The notes beneath the pieces were generated by a model. That model ran no database searches, had not been told where the DNA came from, and saw only the letters and a list, made by a program, of their open reading frames with translations. The position numbers and the translations under genes are program-made. From the NCBI GenBank assembly GCA_040398845.1, contig JBBATH010000001.1:372001-436000 (forward strand): DNA of 64,000 nucleotides, read 5' to 3'. How positions within the stretch are numbered: the first letter of the stretch is position 1; each line of letters starts with the position of its first letter. Positions 8,166 to 17,400 of this stretch are shown piece after piece. This DNA comes from WLND01 sp040398845. GTDB taxonomy: Bacteria > Actinomycetota > Actinomycetes > S36-B12.

Positions 8166-9197
8166 GTGACCCTTACACCGGCCGATGTTCGAGCCGTCGC
8201 GTTTCGTGCCACCCGCCTGCGGGCGGGCTACGACATGGACGAGGTCGACGAGTTCCTTGACTCCGTTCAGGAGACGGTAGGACATCTCGAGGTTGACGTT
8301 GCGCGACACCGCGAGGCGGAGTCTGTGCTGCTCGTACGTTGCGAGCAACTCCAAGCACGCATTGCCTTCCTCGAGCAGCAGCATCGTGGCTCCAATTCCC
8401 GGGATCGCGGTGAACAATCGGCAGCCCAGCTTCGAGGGCAGTCGGAGACGGAGGGAGCGCTCGCTGCTCGATGCGAGGCGCTGACGTCGCGCGTGCACTC
8501 CCTCGAGGGCGAACTGGCGGCCGCGACGCGGGCAGCAAACCAGCTTGCTGTTGCAAGCGATATCGCCTCGCGCAACACGCAGGTCCTCTCGGCGCGCACT
8601 GGCGAGGTTGAGTCAGCACTCTCCGCTCGCTGCGAGGCTCTGCAGGCGCGCTTGTCGTTGCTGGAATCGGAGCTGGCAGCGGCGAACCGTGCCTCACAGG
8701 ATCACGCGGCTCGTCGTGCGGCAGTGGAGGAGCTTGCCGCGAGCCAGAAGGCCGCGATCGACCAAGCGGCCAGCAGTGCACACGCTCAGTCTGAGCGATC
8801 CCGTGAGGTGGAGTCAGCACTGACGGGCCGATGTGAGGCGCTCCAGGCTCACGTGCTGCTGCTCGAGGAGCAGTTGGCCACCGCGAACCGGACCCTAGAA
8901 CTGTCTGCGGCCGCTGAGCGTACGGCCGCCGAACGAGCGTCGGTTGAGCTCGCGGCGGCAGGCGCACAGGCGCAGGTCGAGCGTGCTCGTGAGGTGGAGC
9001 TGGCACTGATGGCGCGCTGTGAGGCCCTGCAGGAGCGAATCGAAATGCTCGAGCGATCTTCCACCTCCGTCGGTGAACCTGCCGAGTTGCTCGGTGCCGC
9101 ACAGGCGACCGCGGCGGAACTTGTCAGGGCTGCAACGGAGTATGCGGCGGCAATCAAGTCGTCAGCGGTCGCTGCTCCTCGAGATGAGGAGCAGTAG
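8166..9197 (+). CDS. DivIVA/Wag31-like polar growth coiled-coil protein with cysteine-containing repeats
   Basis: 343 residues. The N-terminal DivIVA lipid-binding domain is clear: MTLTPADVRAVAF followed by GYDMDEVDEFLDSV (residues 21-34). The rest is a long Ala/Glu-rich coiled coil with five imperfect repeats centred on (A/V)RCE(A/Q)L, with Cys at residues 59, 103, 156, 223 and 285, each followed by a leucine-rich segment such as LLESELAAANR. DivIVA proteins organise polar or septal wall growth by oligomerising on curved membrane. One cysteine per repeat is unlike mycobacterial Wag31. The GTG start is 34 nt after yggT. The 3' end overlaps the convergent ileS by 36 nt. Confidence 0.87.
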   Translation: MTLTPADVRAVAFRATRLRAGYDMDEVDEFLDSVQETVGHLEVDVARHREAESVLLVRCEQLQARIAFLEQQHRGSNSRDRGEQSAAQLRGQSETEGALAARCEALTSRVHSLEGELAAATRAANQLAVASDIASRNTQVLSARTGEVESALSARCEALQARLSLLESELAAANRASQDHAARRAAVEELAASQKAAIDQAASSAHAQSERSREVESALTGRCEALQAHVLLLEEQLATANRTLELSAAAERTAAERASVELAAAGAQAQVERAREVELALMARCEALQERIEMLERSSTSVGEPAELLGAAQATAAELVRAATEYAAAIKSSAVAAPRDEEQ

Positions 9198-12100
9198 CTC
9201 GGTTTCCGGCACGCTCACGGTGATCGCACCTGCTCGGGCATGCTCGATACCCTCGTCGAAGGCGGTAGCGAGGACCTCGCTGGCGATGAGATCGGCGTGC
9301 TCCTCGAGGGTGAGAACGATCGAGACATCGTCGCTTGCCCACCAGACGGTGATCCGGTCTGACACGTCGAAGCCTGATTGCTTGCGGGCCTCCTGAATCG
9401 CGCGAACAATTTCGCGGGCGGTGCCAGCGCGCTGGAGCTCGTCGGTGATGTGCAAGTCGAGGGCAAAACTATCGCCTCCCTCCGCGGCGACCGCCCATCC
9501 CTCGCGAGGGGTCTCGGTGATGACGAGGTCGGCCTCGGAAATCTCGACGTCGCCGACACCAGCAACATTCAGGCTGACCGAACCTTCGAGGCGGATGTGC
9601 GAGAGCAGGCCGACGGGATCTGCGCTGGTGATGGCCTCCGCCACGAGCGGAGTCTGCTTGCCGAAGCGTTGACCCAGGGCCCGAAAATTCGCCTTTATGG
9701 CCGTATCGACGAAAGCGGCCGTGTCGTCAGCGAGGGCCTCGATGACGCCGACATTCAGCTCCTCGCGGACCTCAGCGCGCAGCTCATCGGAGAGGCGACT
9801 CCAGCCGCTCGCAGAGACGAGTGCCCGACCAAGGGGCTGCCTGGTTCGTACGCCGCTCGTGGCACGTGCCGCGCGACCGAGCTCGACGACCCTGCGGACG
9901 AGCGCCATGTTCTCGGCTAGCGCCGAATCCCTTACGTTCTCGGCGTGCGCCGGATGTGGTAGCGCCTCAGCAGACTTCGGCCAGGCAGCGAGGTGGACAG
10001 AGGTCGGTGCTGCTGGGTCGGTGGCCCGGAAAAGGTCCTGCCAGACCCGCTCGGCGATGAACGGGGTGAACGGCGCCATGCACAGGGTCGTGATGCGTAG
10101 GGCCTCATGCAACGTCGAGAGTGCGGCCGGGTCACCATCCCAGAAACGTCGGCGGGACCGTCGGACGTACCAGTTCGACAGGTCGTCGATGAAGGTGGAC
10201 AGCAGGCGGCCGGCGCGCTGGGTATCAAAGGCGTCGAGGGCGATATCGACCTCATGGGCAAGTTCGCGTGCCTGAGCGATGAGCCAGCGGTCAATAACCG
10301 GACGGTCGGCGATGGCCGGAGCGGGATGCGAGGGCTCCCAGTCGGCGAGCCGCGCGTACATCGATTGGAAGGAGACAGTGTTCCAGTAGGTGAGGAGGGT
10401 TTTGCGGACGACGTCCCCGATCGCCGCATGGCCGACCCGTCTTGCCTGCCATGGGGAGCCGCTGGCCAGCATGAACCAGCGGACGGCGTCCGCGCCATGA
10501 TCGTTCATGAGGCCGATCGGTTCGAGCACATTCCCGATGTGCTTGCTCATCTTGCGCCCATCCTCATCGAGGATATGCCCGAGGCACAGCACATTTCGGT
10601 ATGAGGTGCGGTCGAAGACGAGTGTTCCAATGGCCATCAGCGTGTAGAACCAGCCTCGGGTCTGGTCGATGGCCTCGCAGATGAAGTCTGCTGGGTATTG
10701 GTCCGCGAACGTGCCGGCATCGACATGGGGGTAGCCGACGGCCGCGAATGGCATGGCGCCGGAGTCGTACCAGCAGTCGATGACCTCAGGCACTCGGGTG
10801 GCGGTTGCTCCGCAGGTCTGGCAGGGGATGGTGATGTCGTCGACATACGGCCGATGGGGATCGGTACCCGTGACGTCGACGCCCCCGAGAGTGCTGAGCT
10901 CGGCCAGTGATTCGACCACGGTGAGGTGGTTGTCAGGGCAGCGCCAAATCGGCAATGGCGTTCCCCAGAATCGGTTTCGGGAGAGCGCCCAGTCGACGTT
11001 GTTGTTCAGCCAGTCACCGAAGCGTCCGGACTTTATGGTCCCGGGAAACCAGTTCGTGAGCTCGTTCTGCTCGATCAACTGATCCTTGATCGCGGTCGTC
11101 CTGATGTACCACGAGGGCTGTGCGTAGTAGATGAGCGGTGTATGACAGCGCCAGCAGTGCGGGTAGGAGTGCTCGTACTCGACATGCTTGAACAGGCGAC
11201 CGCTCTCGCGGAGCAGGGCGACGAGAGTGTCGTCGGCCTTCTTGAAGAACATGCCACCCACGATCGGGATGTCATCGGCGAAGGTTCCGTTCGGGAGCAC
11301 TGGATTGACTACCGGCAGTCCGTAGCTTCGGCAAGAGGCGAGGTCATCGGCCCCAAACGCAGGGGCTTGATGGACAAGCCCGGTGCCATCGTCGGTGGTG
11401 ACGTAGTCAGCGAGGATCACGTAGTGGGAATCGGGGATGTCGATGAGATCAAAGGGGCGCTCGTAGGACACGCGCTCGAGTGCGGAGCCGAGTTCCCTGC
11501 CGAGCTCCTCAACATCCTCGCCGAGGAGTTGACCGACAAGCGACGATGCGACAACGAGGGTCTGCCCGTCCCCAGTGCGAACAATTGAGTAGTCAGCGGC
11601 TGGATTGACGGCGATCGCGGTGTTCGAGACGAGGGTCCACGGGGTGGTGGTCCATACGAGGAGCATCGAATCGGGGAATCGCTCGAGCAAAGCGGCGTCG
11701 GTGACGGGGAACCGGACATAGACGGAAGGATCGACGACGTTCTCGTACCCCTGGGCCAGCTCATGGTCTGAAAGGCCGGTGCCACAGCGTGGGCAGTACG
11801 GAGCGACGCGGTGGTCCTGAACGAGGAGGCCCTTGTTGTAGATCTGCTTGAGCGACCACCACACGCTCTGGATGTAGTCGGCGTCCATGGTCCAGTAGGC
11901 GCGGTCGAAGTCGACCCAGTAGCCCATTCGACGACTCATGTCAGTGAACTCGTGAACGTGGCGGAGTACTGACTCGCGGCAACGATCATTGAATGCGGCA
12001 ACGCCGTACCGCTCGATGTCCTGTTTACCCGAGAATCCGAGTTCTTTCTCTACCGCGAGTTCCACCGGTAGGCCATGGCAGTCCCAGCCGGCCTGCCGAG

Positions 12101-12338
12101 GTACGTGAAACCCCTTCATCGTCCGATAGCGGGGGAATACGTCCTTGAAGACGCGAGCTTCGACGTGGTGGGTCCCAGGCATGCCGTTCGCGGTGGGCGG
12201 ACCCTCGTAGAACACCCACGATGGCCGGCCCTTGCTCTGCTCGACGGACGCCTCGAAGACGCCTTCCGAATCCCACATCGCGAGGACCTCGTGCTCCATC
12301 GCCGGTAGGTCGATCTGCGCAGGCACAGCGCGATACAT
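9162..12338 (-). CDS. ileS: Isoleucyl-tRNA synthetase, IleRS2 type with GXHH signature
   Basis: Class I aminoacyl-tRNA synthetase charging tRNA-Ile. 1058 residues from ATG 12338 (MYRAVPAQIDLPAMEHEVLAMW); an ATG 24 nt further upstream is possible but the N-terminus from 12338 matches the family. The first signature is GTHH at residues 55-58 (plus-strand 12165-12176) instead of canonical HXGH. KMSKH is at 596-600 in DEDGRKMSKHIGN. The editing domain has TTPWTLVSNTA (about 231-241), and there is a zinc-type CPRCG near 182. Length and C-terminal region fit the eukaryote-like IleRS2 clade common in Actinobacteria. It converges on the DivIVA gene with overlapping ends. Confidence 0.97.
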   Translation of the reverse strand: MYRAVPAQIDLPAMEHEVLAMWDSEGVFEASVEQSKGRPSWVFYEGPPTANGMPGTHHVEARVFKDVFPRYRTMKGFHVPRQAGWDCHGLPVELAVEKELGFSGKQDIERYGVAAFNDRCRESVLRHVHEFTDMSRRMGYWVDFDRAYWTMDADYIQSVWWSLKQIYNKGLLVQDHRVAPYCPRCGTGLSDHELAQGYENVVDPSVYVRFPVTDAALLERFPDSMLLVWTTTPWTLVSNTAIAVNPAADYSIVRTGDGQTLVVASSLVGQLLGEDVEELGRELGSALERVSYERPFDLIDIPDSHYVILADYVTTDDGTGLVHQAPAFGADDLASCRSYGLPVVNPVLPNGTFADDIPIVGGMFFKKADDTLVALLRESGRLFKHVEYEHSYPHCWRCHTPLIYYAQPSWYIRTTAIKDQLIEQNELTNWFPGTIKSGRFGDWLNNNVDWALSRNRFWGTPLPIWRCPDNHLTVVESLAELSTLGGVDVTGTDPHRPYVDDITIPCQTCGATATRVPEVIDCWYDSGAMPFAAVGYPHVDAGTFADQYPADFICEAIDQTRGWFYTLMAIGTLVFDRTSYRNVLCLGHILDEDGRKMSKHIGNVLEPIGLMNDHGADAVRWFMLASGSPWQARRVGHAAIGDVVRKTLLTYWNTVSFQSMYARLADWEPSHPAPAIADRPVIDRWLIAQARELAHEVDIALDAFDTQRAGRLLSTFIDDLSNWYVRRSRRRFWDGDPAALSTLHEALRITTLCMAPFTPFIAERVWQDLFRATDPAAPTSVHLAAWPKSAEALPHPAHAENVRDSALAENMALVRRVVELGRAARATSGVRTRQPLGRALVSASGWSRLSDELRAEVREELNVGVIEALADDTAAFVDTAIKANFRALGQRFGKQTPLVAEAITSADPVGLLSHIRLEGSVSLNVAGVGDVEISEADLVITETPREGWAVAAEGGDSFALDLHITDELQRAGTAREIVRAIQEARKQSGFDVSDRITVWWASDDVSIVLTLEEHADLIASEVLATAFDEGIEHARAGAITVSVPETELLLLISRSSDR

Positions 12339-12369
12339 GGGACTCCCTTCGAGAGCAGGCATGCCAGGG

Positions 12370-12407
12370 CCCGCGAGATATGAAGGATCCCGCGAGACTC
12401 GAAGGAT
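12370..12407 (-). repeat. Two 19-bp tandem direct repeats upstream of ileS
   Basis: Copies at 12370-12388 and 12389-12407 match at 16 of 19 positions, differing only in a central triplet (TAT versus CTC on the plus strand). They lie 32-69 nt before the ileS start codon. On the ileS-coding strand the distal copy ends in TATCCT, which could act as a -10 element. They may be an operator or a leader RNA repeat; no function is known. Confidence 0.5.
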
Positions 12408-12506
12408 ACTGCCAAGGAGGCAGAAGACTTGATCGGCGCGTCAGCGTGCGTTTGGGCCCTTCCTCGTCTAACATCCTGCAACTAAGGTGTGACGTCTGGG
12501 GGTTTC

Positions 12507-12965
12507 ATGGCGGTCAAGAAGGTTTCGCCGGCGAAGAAGGCTGTGCCGGTCAAGAAGGTTGCGCCTGAAAAGAAGAGTCGGCCGACGGTCCGCCCTGACG
12601 AGTCGGCGTGGACTGCGTCGGAACTGCGCGAGATCGAACGTGAGTTGCGGGAGGATGCCAGTCGACTTGCTGGCGAACTCGTCGCGGCGGAGGCGGGTCT
12701 CGCGGACCTCATCAGGGATTCGGGCGACGGCGCGGGCGACGATCAGGCCGATGCGGGGAGCAAAACATTCGAGCGCGAGCACGAGATGTCCCTCGCGAAC
12801 AATGCCCGAGACATGCTGCAACAGGTCGAGCACGCACTTGGGCGCCTTGCCAACGGCACCTATGGCGCCTGCGAGACATGCGCTACACCCATTGGCAAGG
12901 GCAGGCTCCAGGCCTTTCCACGGGCCACACTGTGCCTGTCGTGCAAGCAGGCTGAGGAGCGCTGA
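12507..12965 (+). CDS. DksA/TraR-family C4 zinc finger protein
   Basis: Putative RNA-polymerase secondary-channel or related transcription factor. 152 residues from ATG 12507; an in-frame GTG at 12489 would add MTSGGF. The N-terminus is a Lys/Ala/Pro-rich basic tail (residues 4-24), then a predicted helical hairpin (about 36-70 and 93-115), then a four-cysteine zinc finger CETC...CLSC at 122, 125, 143 and 146. The basic tail suggests nucleic acid contact. It is divergent from ileS and upstream of lspA, a placement seen in other Actinobacteria. The zinc finger family is clear; an actual DksA-like role is inference. Confidence 0.88.
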   Translation: MAVKKVSPAKKAVPVKKVAPEKKSRPTVRPDESAWTASELREIERELREDASRLAGELVAAEAGLADLIRDSGDGAGDDQADAGSKTFEREHEMSLANNARDMLQQVEHALGRLANGTYGACETCATPIGKGRLQAFPRATLCLSCKQAEER

Positions 12966-12998
12966 TCTCGATAGGCGAGGCGGAACTCTTCGCGGCGT

Positions 12999-13004
12999 TA
13001 GGCT
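12999..13004 (+). promoter_or_regulatory. Candidate -10 of a leaderless lspA transcript
   Basis: TAGGCT fits the actinobacterial TANNNT -10 and ends 6 nt before the lspA GTG at 13011, so transcription would begin at or next to the start codon. Confidence 0.55.
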
Positions 13005-13010
13005 AGGGCT

Positions 13011-13523
13011 GTGACCTCTAGACGTACCTGCATCATCGTGCTCGCTGCGGTGGCCGCATGCGTCGTCATCTTGGACCGATTGACGAAAGCGTGGGCCGTT
13101 GAGGTCATGATGCCGAGGGTCCAGGCTGGCGGTGAAGGCCCCATCAACGTCATTGGAACCTTCGTGCGATTTACCTATACCGAGAACACCGGTGCGGCCT
13201 TCAGCCTCGGAACCGGCTACACGTGGATCTTCTCGATCATCGCGATCGTGGTGGCCTTCGTCATCATTCGCACCGCCCGGCAACTCGGGTCAATCGGCTG
13301 GGCGGTCGCCTTCGGCGGGCTCCTCGGCGGGCTCCTCGGTAATCTCCTCGATCGCATCACCCGTCCACCGAGCCCGGGCATGGGATCCGTCGTCGATTTC
13401 ATCGCCTTCCCGAATTTCCCGGTCTTCAACGTCGCAGACATGGCCATCGTCGGCTCGGCAGCGCTCATGGTCTTCCTCAGCATCCGCGGAATCGAGATCA
13501 AGGGTCGCGCGGCGACTGCATGA
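13011..13523 (+). CDS. lspA: Lipoprotein signal peptidase LspA
   Basis: Membrane aspartyl protease (signal peptidase II) that removes the signal peptide from prolipoproteins after Lgt has lipidated them; lgt is also in this window. 170 residues with four hydrophobic segments. Catalytic aspartates lie in GNLLDRI and FNVADMAI, and TYTENTGAAFSL is the conserved substrate-contact stretch. The GTG start follows a leaderless-type -10. The stop overlaps the pseudouridine synthase start by 4 nt. Confidence 0.96.
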   Translation: MTSRRTCIIVLAAVAACVVILDRLTKAWAVEVMMPRVQAGGEGPINVIGTFVRFTYTENTGAAFSLGTGYTWIFSIIAIVVAFVIIRTARQLGSIGWAVAFGGLLGGLLGNLLDRITRPPSPGMGSVVDFIAFPNFPVFNVADMAIVGSAALMVFLSIRGIEIKGRAATA

Positions 13524-14452
13524 CCGAGCGACTCCTGCCGGTCCCTGAAGGCCTCGAGGGCGAGCGCATCGACATCGCACTCACCCGGATGCTCGGCCTG
13601 TCGAGGACGAAAACGGCCGAGTTCCTTGATGGCGGCGGCGTTCTCGTCGATGGCCGGGTTGTCAATAAGGGCCAGCGCCTCGTCGCCGGCCAACTCATCA
13701 CGGTGAATATGTCAGCGCTCGACCGGCCATCGACGGCTGTGCTCGTCGCCCAGCCGATCCCCGGGATGGCGATCCTGTTTGATGATGATGATGTTGTCGT
13801 TGTCGACAAGCCTGTCGGCGTAGCGGCGCATCCGAGCGAGGGGTTTGAGGGCCCGACCGTGGTCGGCGGGCTGGCTGCCGCCGGATACCGGATCTCGTCC
13901 TCGGGTGCCGAGGAGCGGCAGGGCATCGTGCACCGCCTCGATGTCGGAACGACGGGAGTGATGGCGGTAGCGAAAAGCGAGCGGGCCTACACCTCGCTCA
14001 AGCGTCAGTTCAAGGAGCGCACGGTCGACAAGGACTACCACGCGGTGGTCCAAGGACTTCTTGATCCGCTGCGGGGCACTATTGATGCGCCGATCGACCG
14101 GCACCCTTCGCGTGATTACCGCTTTGCTGTGGTGGCTGGGGGCAAGGACAGCGTCACCCACTACGAGACTCTCGAGGCCTTTGCCCATGGCTCGCTTGTC
14201 GAGGTACACCTAGAGACCGGCCGGACCCACCAAATTCGTGTGCACGTCTCCGCGATGCGGCACCCGTGCGTTGGCGACATCACGTACGGAGCCGATCCGA
14301 CCCTCTCGAAGAAACTCGGTCTTGAGCGACAGTGGCTCCATGCACTGCGGCTCGGCTTCGATCATCCGGCGACGGGCGAGCGCGTGATAGTGACGAGTGA
14401 ATATCCGCAGGATTTGGCGATTGCTCTGGAGCGCCTGCGAGAGGGCGCCTGA
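13520..14452 (+). CDS. RluD-family 23S rRNA pseudouridine synthase
   Basis: 310 residues. An N-terminal S4 RNA-binding domain (about 12-70, ERIDIALTRMLGLSRTKTAEFLDGGGVLVDG) is followed by the RluA/RluD catalytic domain with the signature HRLDVGTTGVMAVAK containing the catalytic Asp, and later GRTHQIRVHVSAMRHPCVGD. This domain order is typical of RluD, which modifies helix 69 of 23S rRNA, but actinobacterial members next to lspA are not individually proven. Translationally coupled to lspA (ATGA). Confidence 0.93.
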   Translation: MTERLLPVPEGLEGERIDIALTRMLGLSRTKTAEFLDGGGVLVDGRVVNKGQRLVAGQLITVNMSALDRPSTAVLVAQPIPGMAILFDDDDVVVVDKPVGVAAHPSEGFEGPTVVGGLAAAGYRISSSGAEERQGIVHRLDVGTTGVMAVAKSERAYTSLKRQFKERTVDKDYHAVVQGLLDPLRGTIDAPIDRHPSRDYRFAVVAGGKDSVTHYETLEAFAHGSLVEVHLETGRTHQIRVHVSAMRHPCVGDITYGADPTLSKKLGLERQWLHALRLGFDHPATGERVIVTSEYPQDLAIALERLREGA

Positions 14453-14462
14453 TTCAGAAAGT

Positions 14463-14468
14463 TAGGGT
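14463..14468 (+). promoter_or_regulatory. Candidate -10 of a leaderless dnaE transcript
   Basis: TAGGGT lies 6 nt before the dnaE ATG at 14475, the spacing expected of a leaderless actinobacterial promoter. Confidence 0.55.
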
Positions 14469-14474
14469 AGGGCT

Positions 14475-17400
14475 ATGACGGTGGAGGATCAGTTCGTCCA
14501 CCTGCATGTCCATACCGAGTACTCAATGCTCGACGGGGCAGCGCGGGTCCCCGACCTGCTGGCCCAGGTCGAACGGCTCAGTATGCCGGCGATCGCAATG
14601 ACCGACCACGGCAATCTTTATGGCGCCTACGAGTTCTACAAGAAGGCGACCTCGCTCGGGATCAACCCGATCATCGGTCTTGAGGGCTATTACGCGCCAC
14701 AGGGGCGCTTCGAGCGGCGTCCCTTCGACTTCGGTGGCGGGTTCGATGAAGGAACCCCTGAGGACCCGACCGCTGGTCGGGGCAAGCACGGGTACACCCA
14801 CATGACCCTCTGGGCCGAGACCACCCCGGGCATGCACAACCTTTTTCGGCTCTCATCCCTTGCGAGCCTCGAGGGGTACTACCACAAGCCGCGCTTCGAT
14901 CGGGAGCTGCTCGAGCGTTATGGCAAGGGTCTCATTGGCACCACCGGATGCCCGAGCGGTGAGGTGAACCGTTGGCTACAGGCCGGCAAGTATGACCGGG
15001 CGCTTGCGGCGGCTGCGGACTTCCGCGACATTCTCGGCTCGGACAACTACTTCTGCGAGCTCATGGACCATGGGCTCGGTATCGAGCGACGTTTCCGCGA
15101 GGATCTGCTGCGGATCGCTCGAACCTTGGATCTGCCGCTCGTCGCAACGAATGACCTCCACTACGTCCATGCAGATGATGCCGCGGCCCACGATGTCCTA
15201 CTGTGCATTGGCACGCGCACGACCATGGACGATCCGAAGCGCTTCAGATTCGATGCACGCGACTTCTACCTCAAGACAGCCGCCGAGATGCGGAGCGTCT
15301 GGTCGGAGCTGCCCGAGGCATTGAGCAATACCCTGCGCATTGCTGAACGCTGCCACGTCGAATTCAACGAGGGCGCGAGCCTTATGCCGGTTTTCCCGGT
15401 GCCGGAGGGCGAGAGCGAGGAGTCCTGGCTGGTGAAGGAAGTGGAGATCGGTCTCCATCGACGCTATCAGGGCCAGATTCCCGACGATGTCCGCAGACAG
15501 GCTGAGTACGAGGTCGGCGTCGTCATGCAGATGGGGTTCCCGGGCTACTTCCTCGTCGTTGCAGACCTCGTGCGCTACGCAAAGGAGACCGGCATCCGGG
15601 TTGGACCGGGCCGAGGTTCTGCGGCGGGGGCGATGATCGCCTATGCCCTGGGAATAACCGAGCTCGATCCGATCAAGCACGGGCTGCTCTTCGAGCGATT
15701 CCTGAACCCCGAGCGCATCTCGATGCCCGACATTGATATCGACTTCGACGAGCGTCGGCGCTCGGACATGATCCGCTACGCAACTGCAACCTACGGCGAG
15801 GAGCGGGTTGCACAGATCATCACCTACGGATCGATCAAGGCGAAGGCGGCGATCAAGGACAGTGCCCGGGTCCTTGGCTACCCTTACGCCCTCGGAGACC
15901 GCATCACCAAGGCGATGCCGCCGTCGGTCATGGGCAAGGACATTTCGCTCGCTGGCGTCTTCGACTCGAAGGACAGCCGGTACTCCGAGGCTGCCGAGTT
16001 TCGTAACCTCTACGAGGCCGATCCGGACACCCGCAAGATCGTCGACACCGCCCGCGGCCTCGAGGGACTGAAGCGGCAGCCCGGCGTCCATGCGGCCGGC
16101 GTCATCCTGTGCCGGGAGCCGCTCATCGATGTCATCCCAGTCTGGCGGCGCGAGCAGGATGGTGCGGTCATCACCCAGTTTGACATGGGGGCGTGCGAGG
16201 CGCTCGGCCTGCTCAAAATGGACTTCCTCGGACTGCGCAACCTCACGGTCCTCGACGACTGCCTGCGCAATATCTCTGCCAACCGGGGTGAGGTCATCGT
16301 GCTGGAGGAGCTCCCGCTGGAGGACCCAGCAACCTATGCGCTTCTCACCTCAGGTGACACCCTCGGCGTGTTCCAACTCGATGGCGGCCCGATGCGCGCC
16401 CTCCTTCGATCAATGCAGCCCGATAACTTCGAGGACATCTCGGCGGTCCTCGCCCTCTACCGCCCCGGGCCGATGGGCGCGAACGCGCACAACGATTACG
16501 CGGATCGCAAGAATGGTCGAAAGCCGGTCGTTCCGATCCACCCTGAGCTAGAGGAGCCACTAGCCGAGATCCTCGGCGACACCTACGGCCTTATCGTGTA
16601 TCAGGAGCAGGTCATGGCCATCGCCCAAAAGTTGGCGGGCTACTCGCTCGGCAACGCCGACCTGCTGCGCCGGGCCATGGGCAAGAAGAAGAAGGAGATC
16701 CTCGAGAAGGAGTTCGTCCCCTTCAGCGAGGGAATGCGTGCCAATGGGTACAGCGAGGGGTCGATTACGACCCTGTGGGAGATTCTCGTTCCCTTTTCCG
16801 ACTACGCATTCAACAAGGCCCATACGGCCGGCTATGGACTCGTTTCCTTTTGGACCGCCTACCTCAAGGCGAACTACCCGGCCGAGTACATGGCGGGACT
16901 CCTCACCTCGGTGAAGGACGACAAGGACAAGTCCGCCGTCTACCTCAACGAGAGTCGGCGGATGGGGATCAAGGTGCTGCCCCCTGACGTGAACGACTCC
17001 GATTTTGACTTCACTCCGCGCGGCACCGATGTCCGGTTCGGACTGTCCGCCATCAGGAATGTCGGGGCGAACGTCGTCGATTCGATCATTGCGACCCGCC
17101 GCCGAATCGGACGATTCCAAGACTTCCAAGACTTCATCGCGAAGGTCGATGCCTCGGTCTGCAATAAGCGTGTTGTCGAGTCGCTCATCAAGGCGGGTGC
17201 CTTCGACTCCCTCGGGCACACTCGCAAGGGCCTCGTCCAGGTCCATGAGCATGTCGTTGACACCGCGGTTGAAATCAAGCGCTCGGAGGCGATCGGTCAG
17301 TTCGACCTGTTCGGTGGACTCGAAGGCGGCACAGAAAGCGGACTGCTCGCACCCCTTGAGGTGTCCCTTGGGGAGTGGGAGAAGTCCGTGCTCCTCGCAC

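Noticed and set aside
12339..12506. T-box riboswitch before ileS
   Set aside because: No T-box core (GGTACCGCG-like) or clear Ile specifier stem on the minus strand; tandem repeats are found instead.
15198..16091. 297-residue frame antisense to dnaE
   Set aside because: Shadow of the dnaE coding frame; no ribosome site or recognisable motif.
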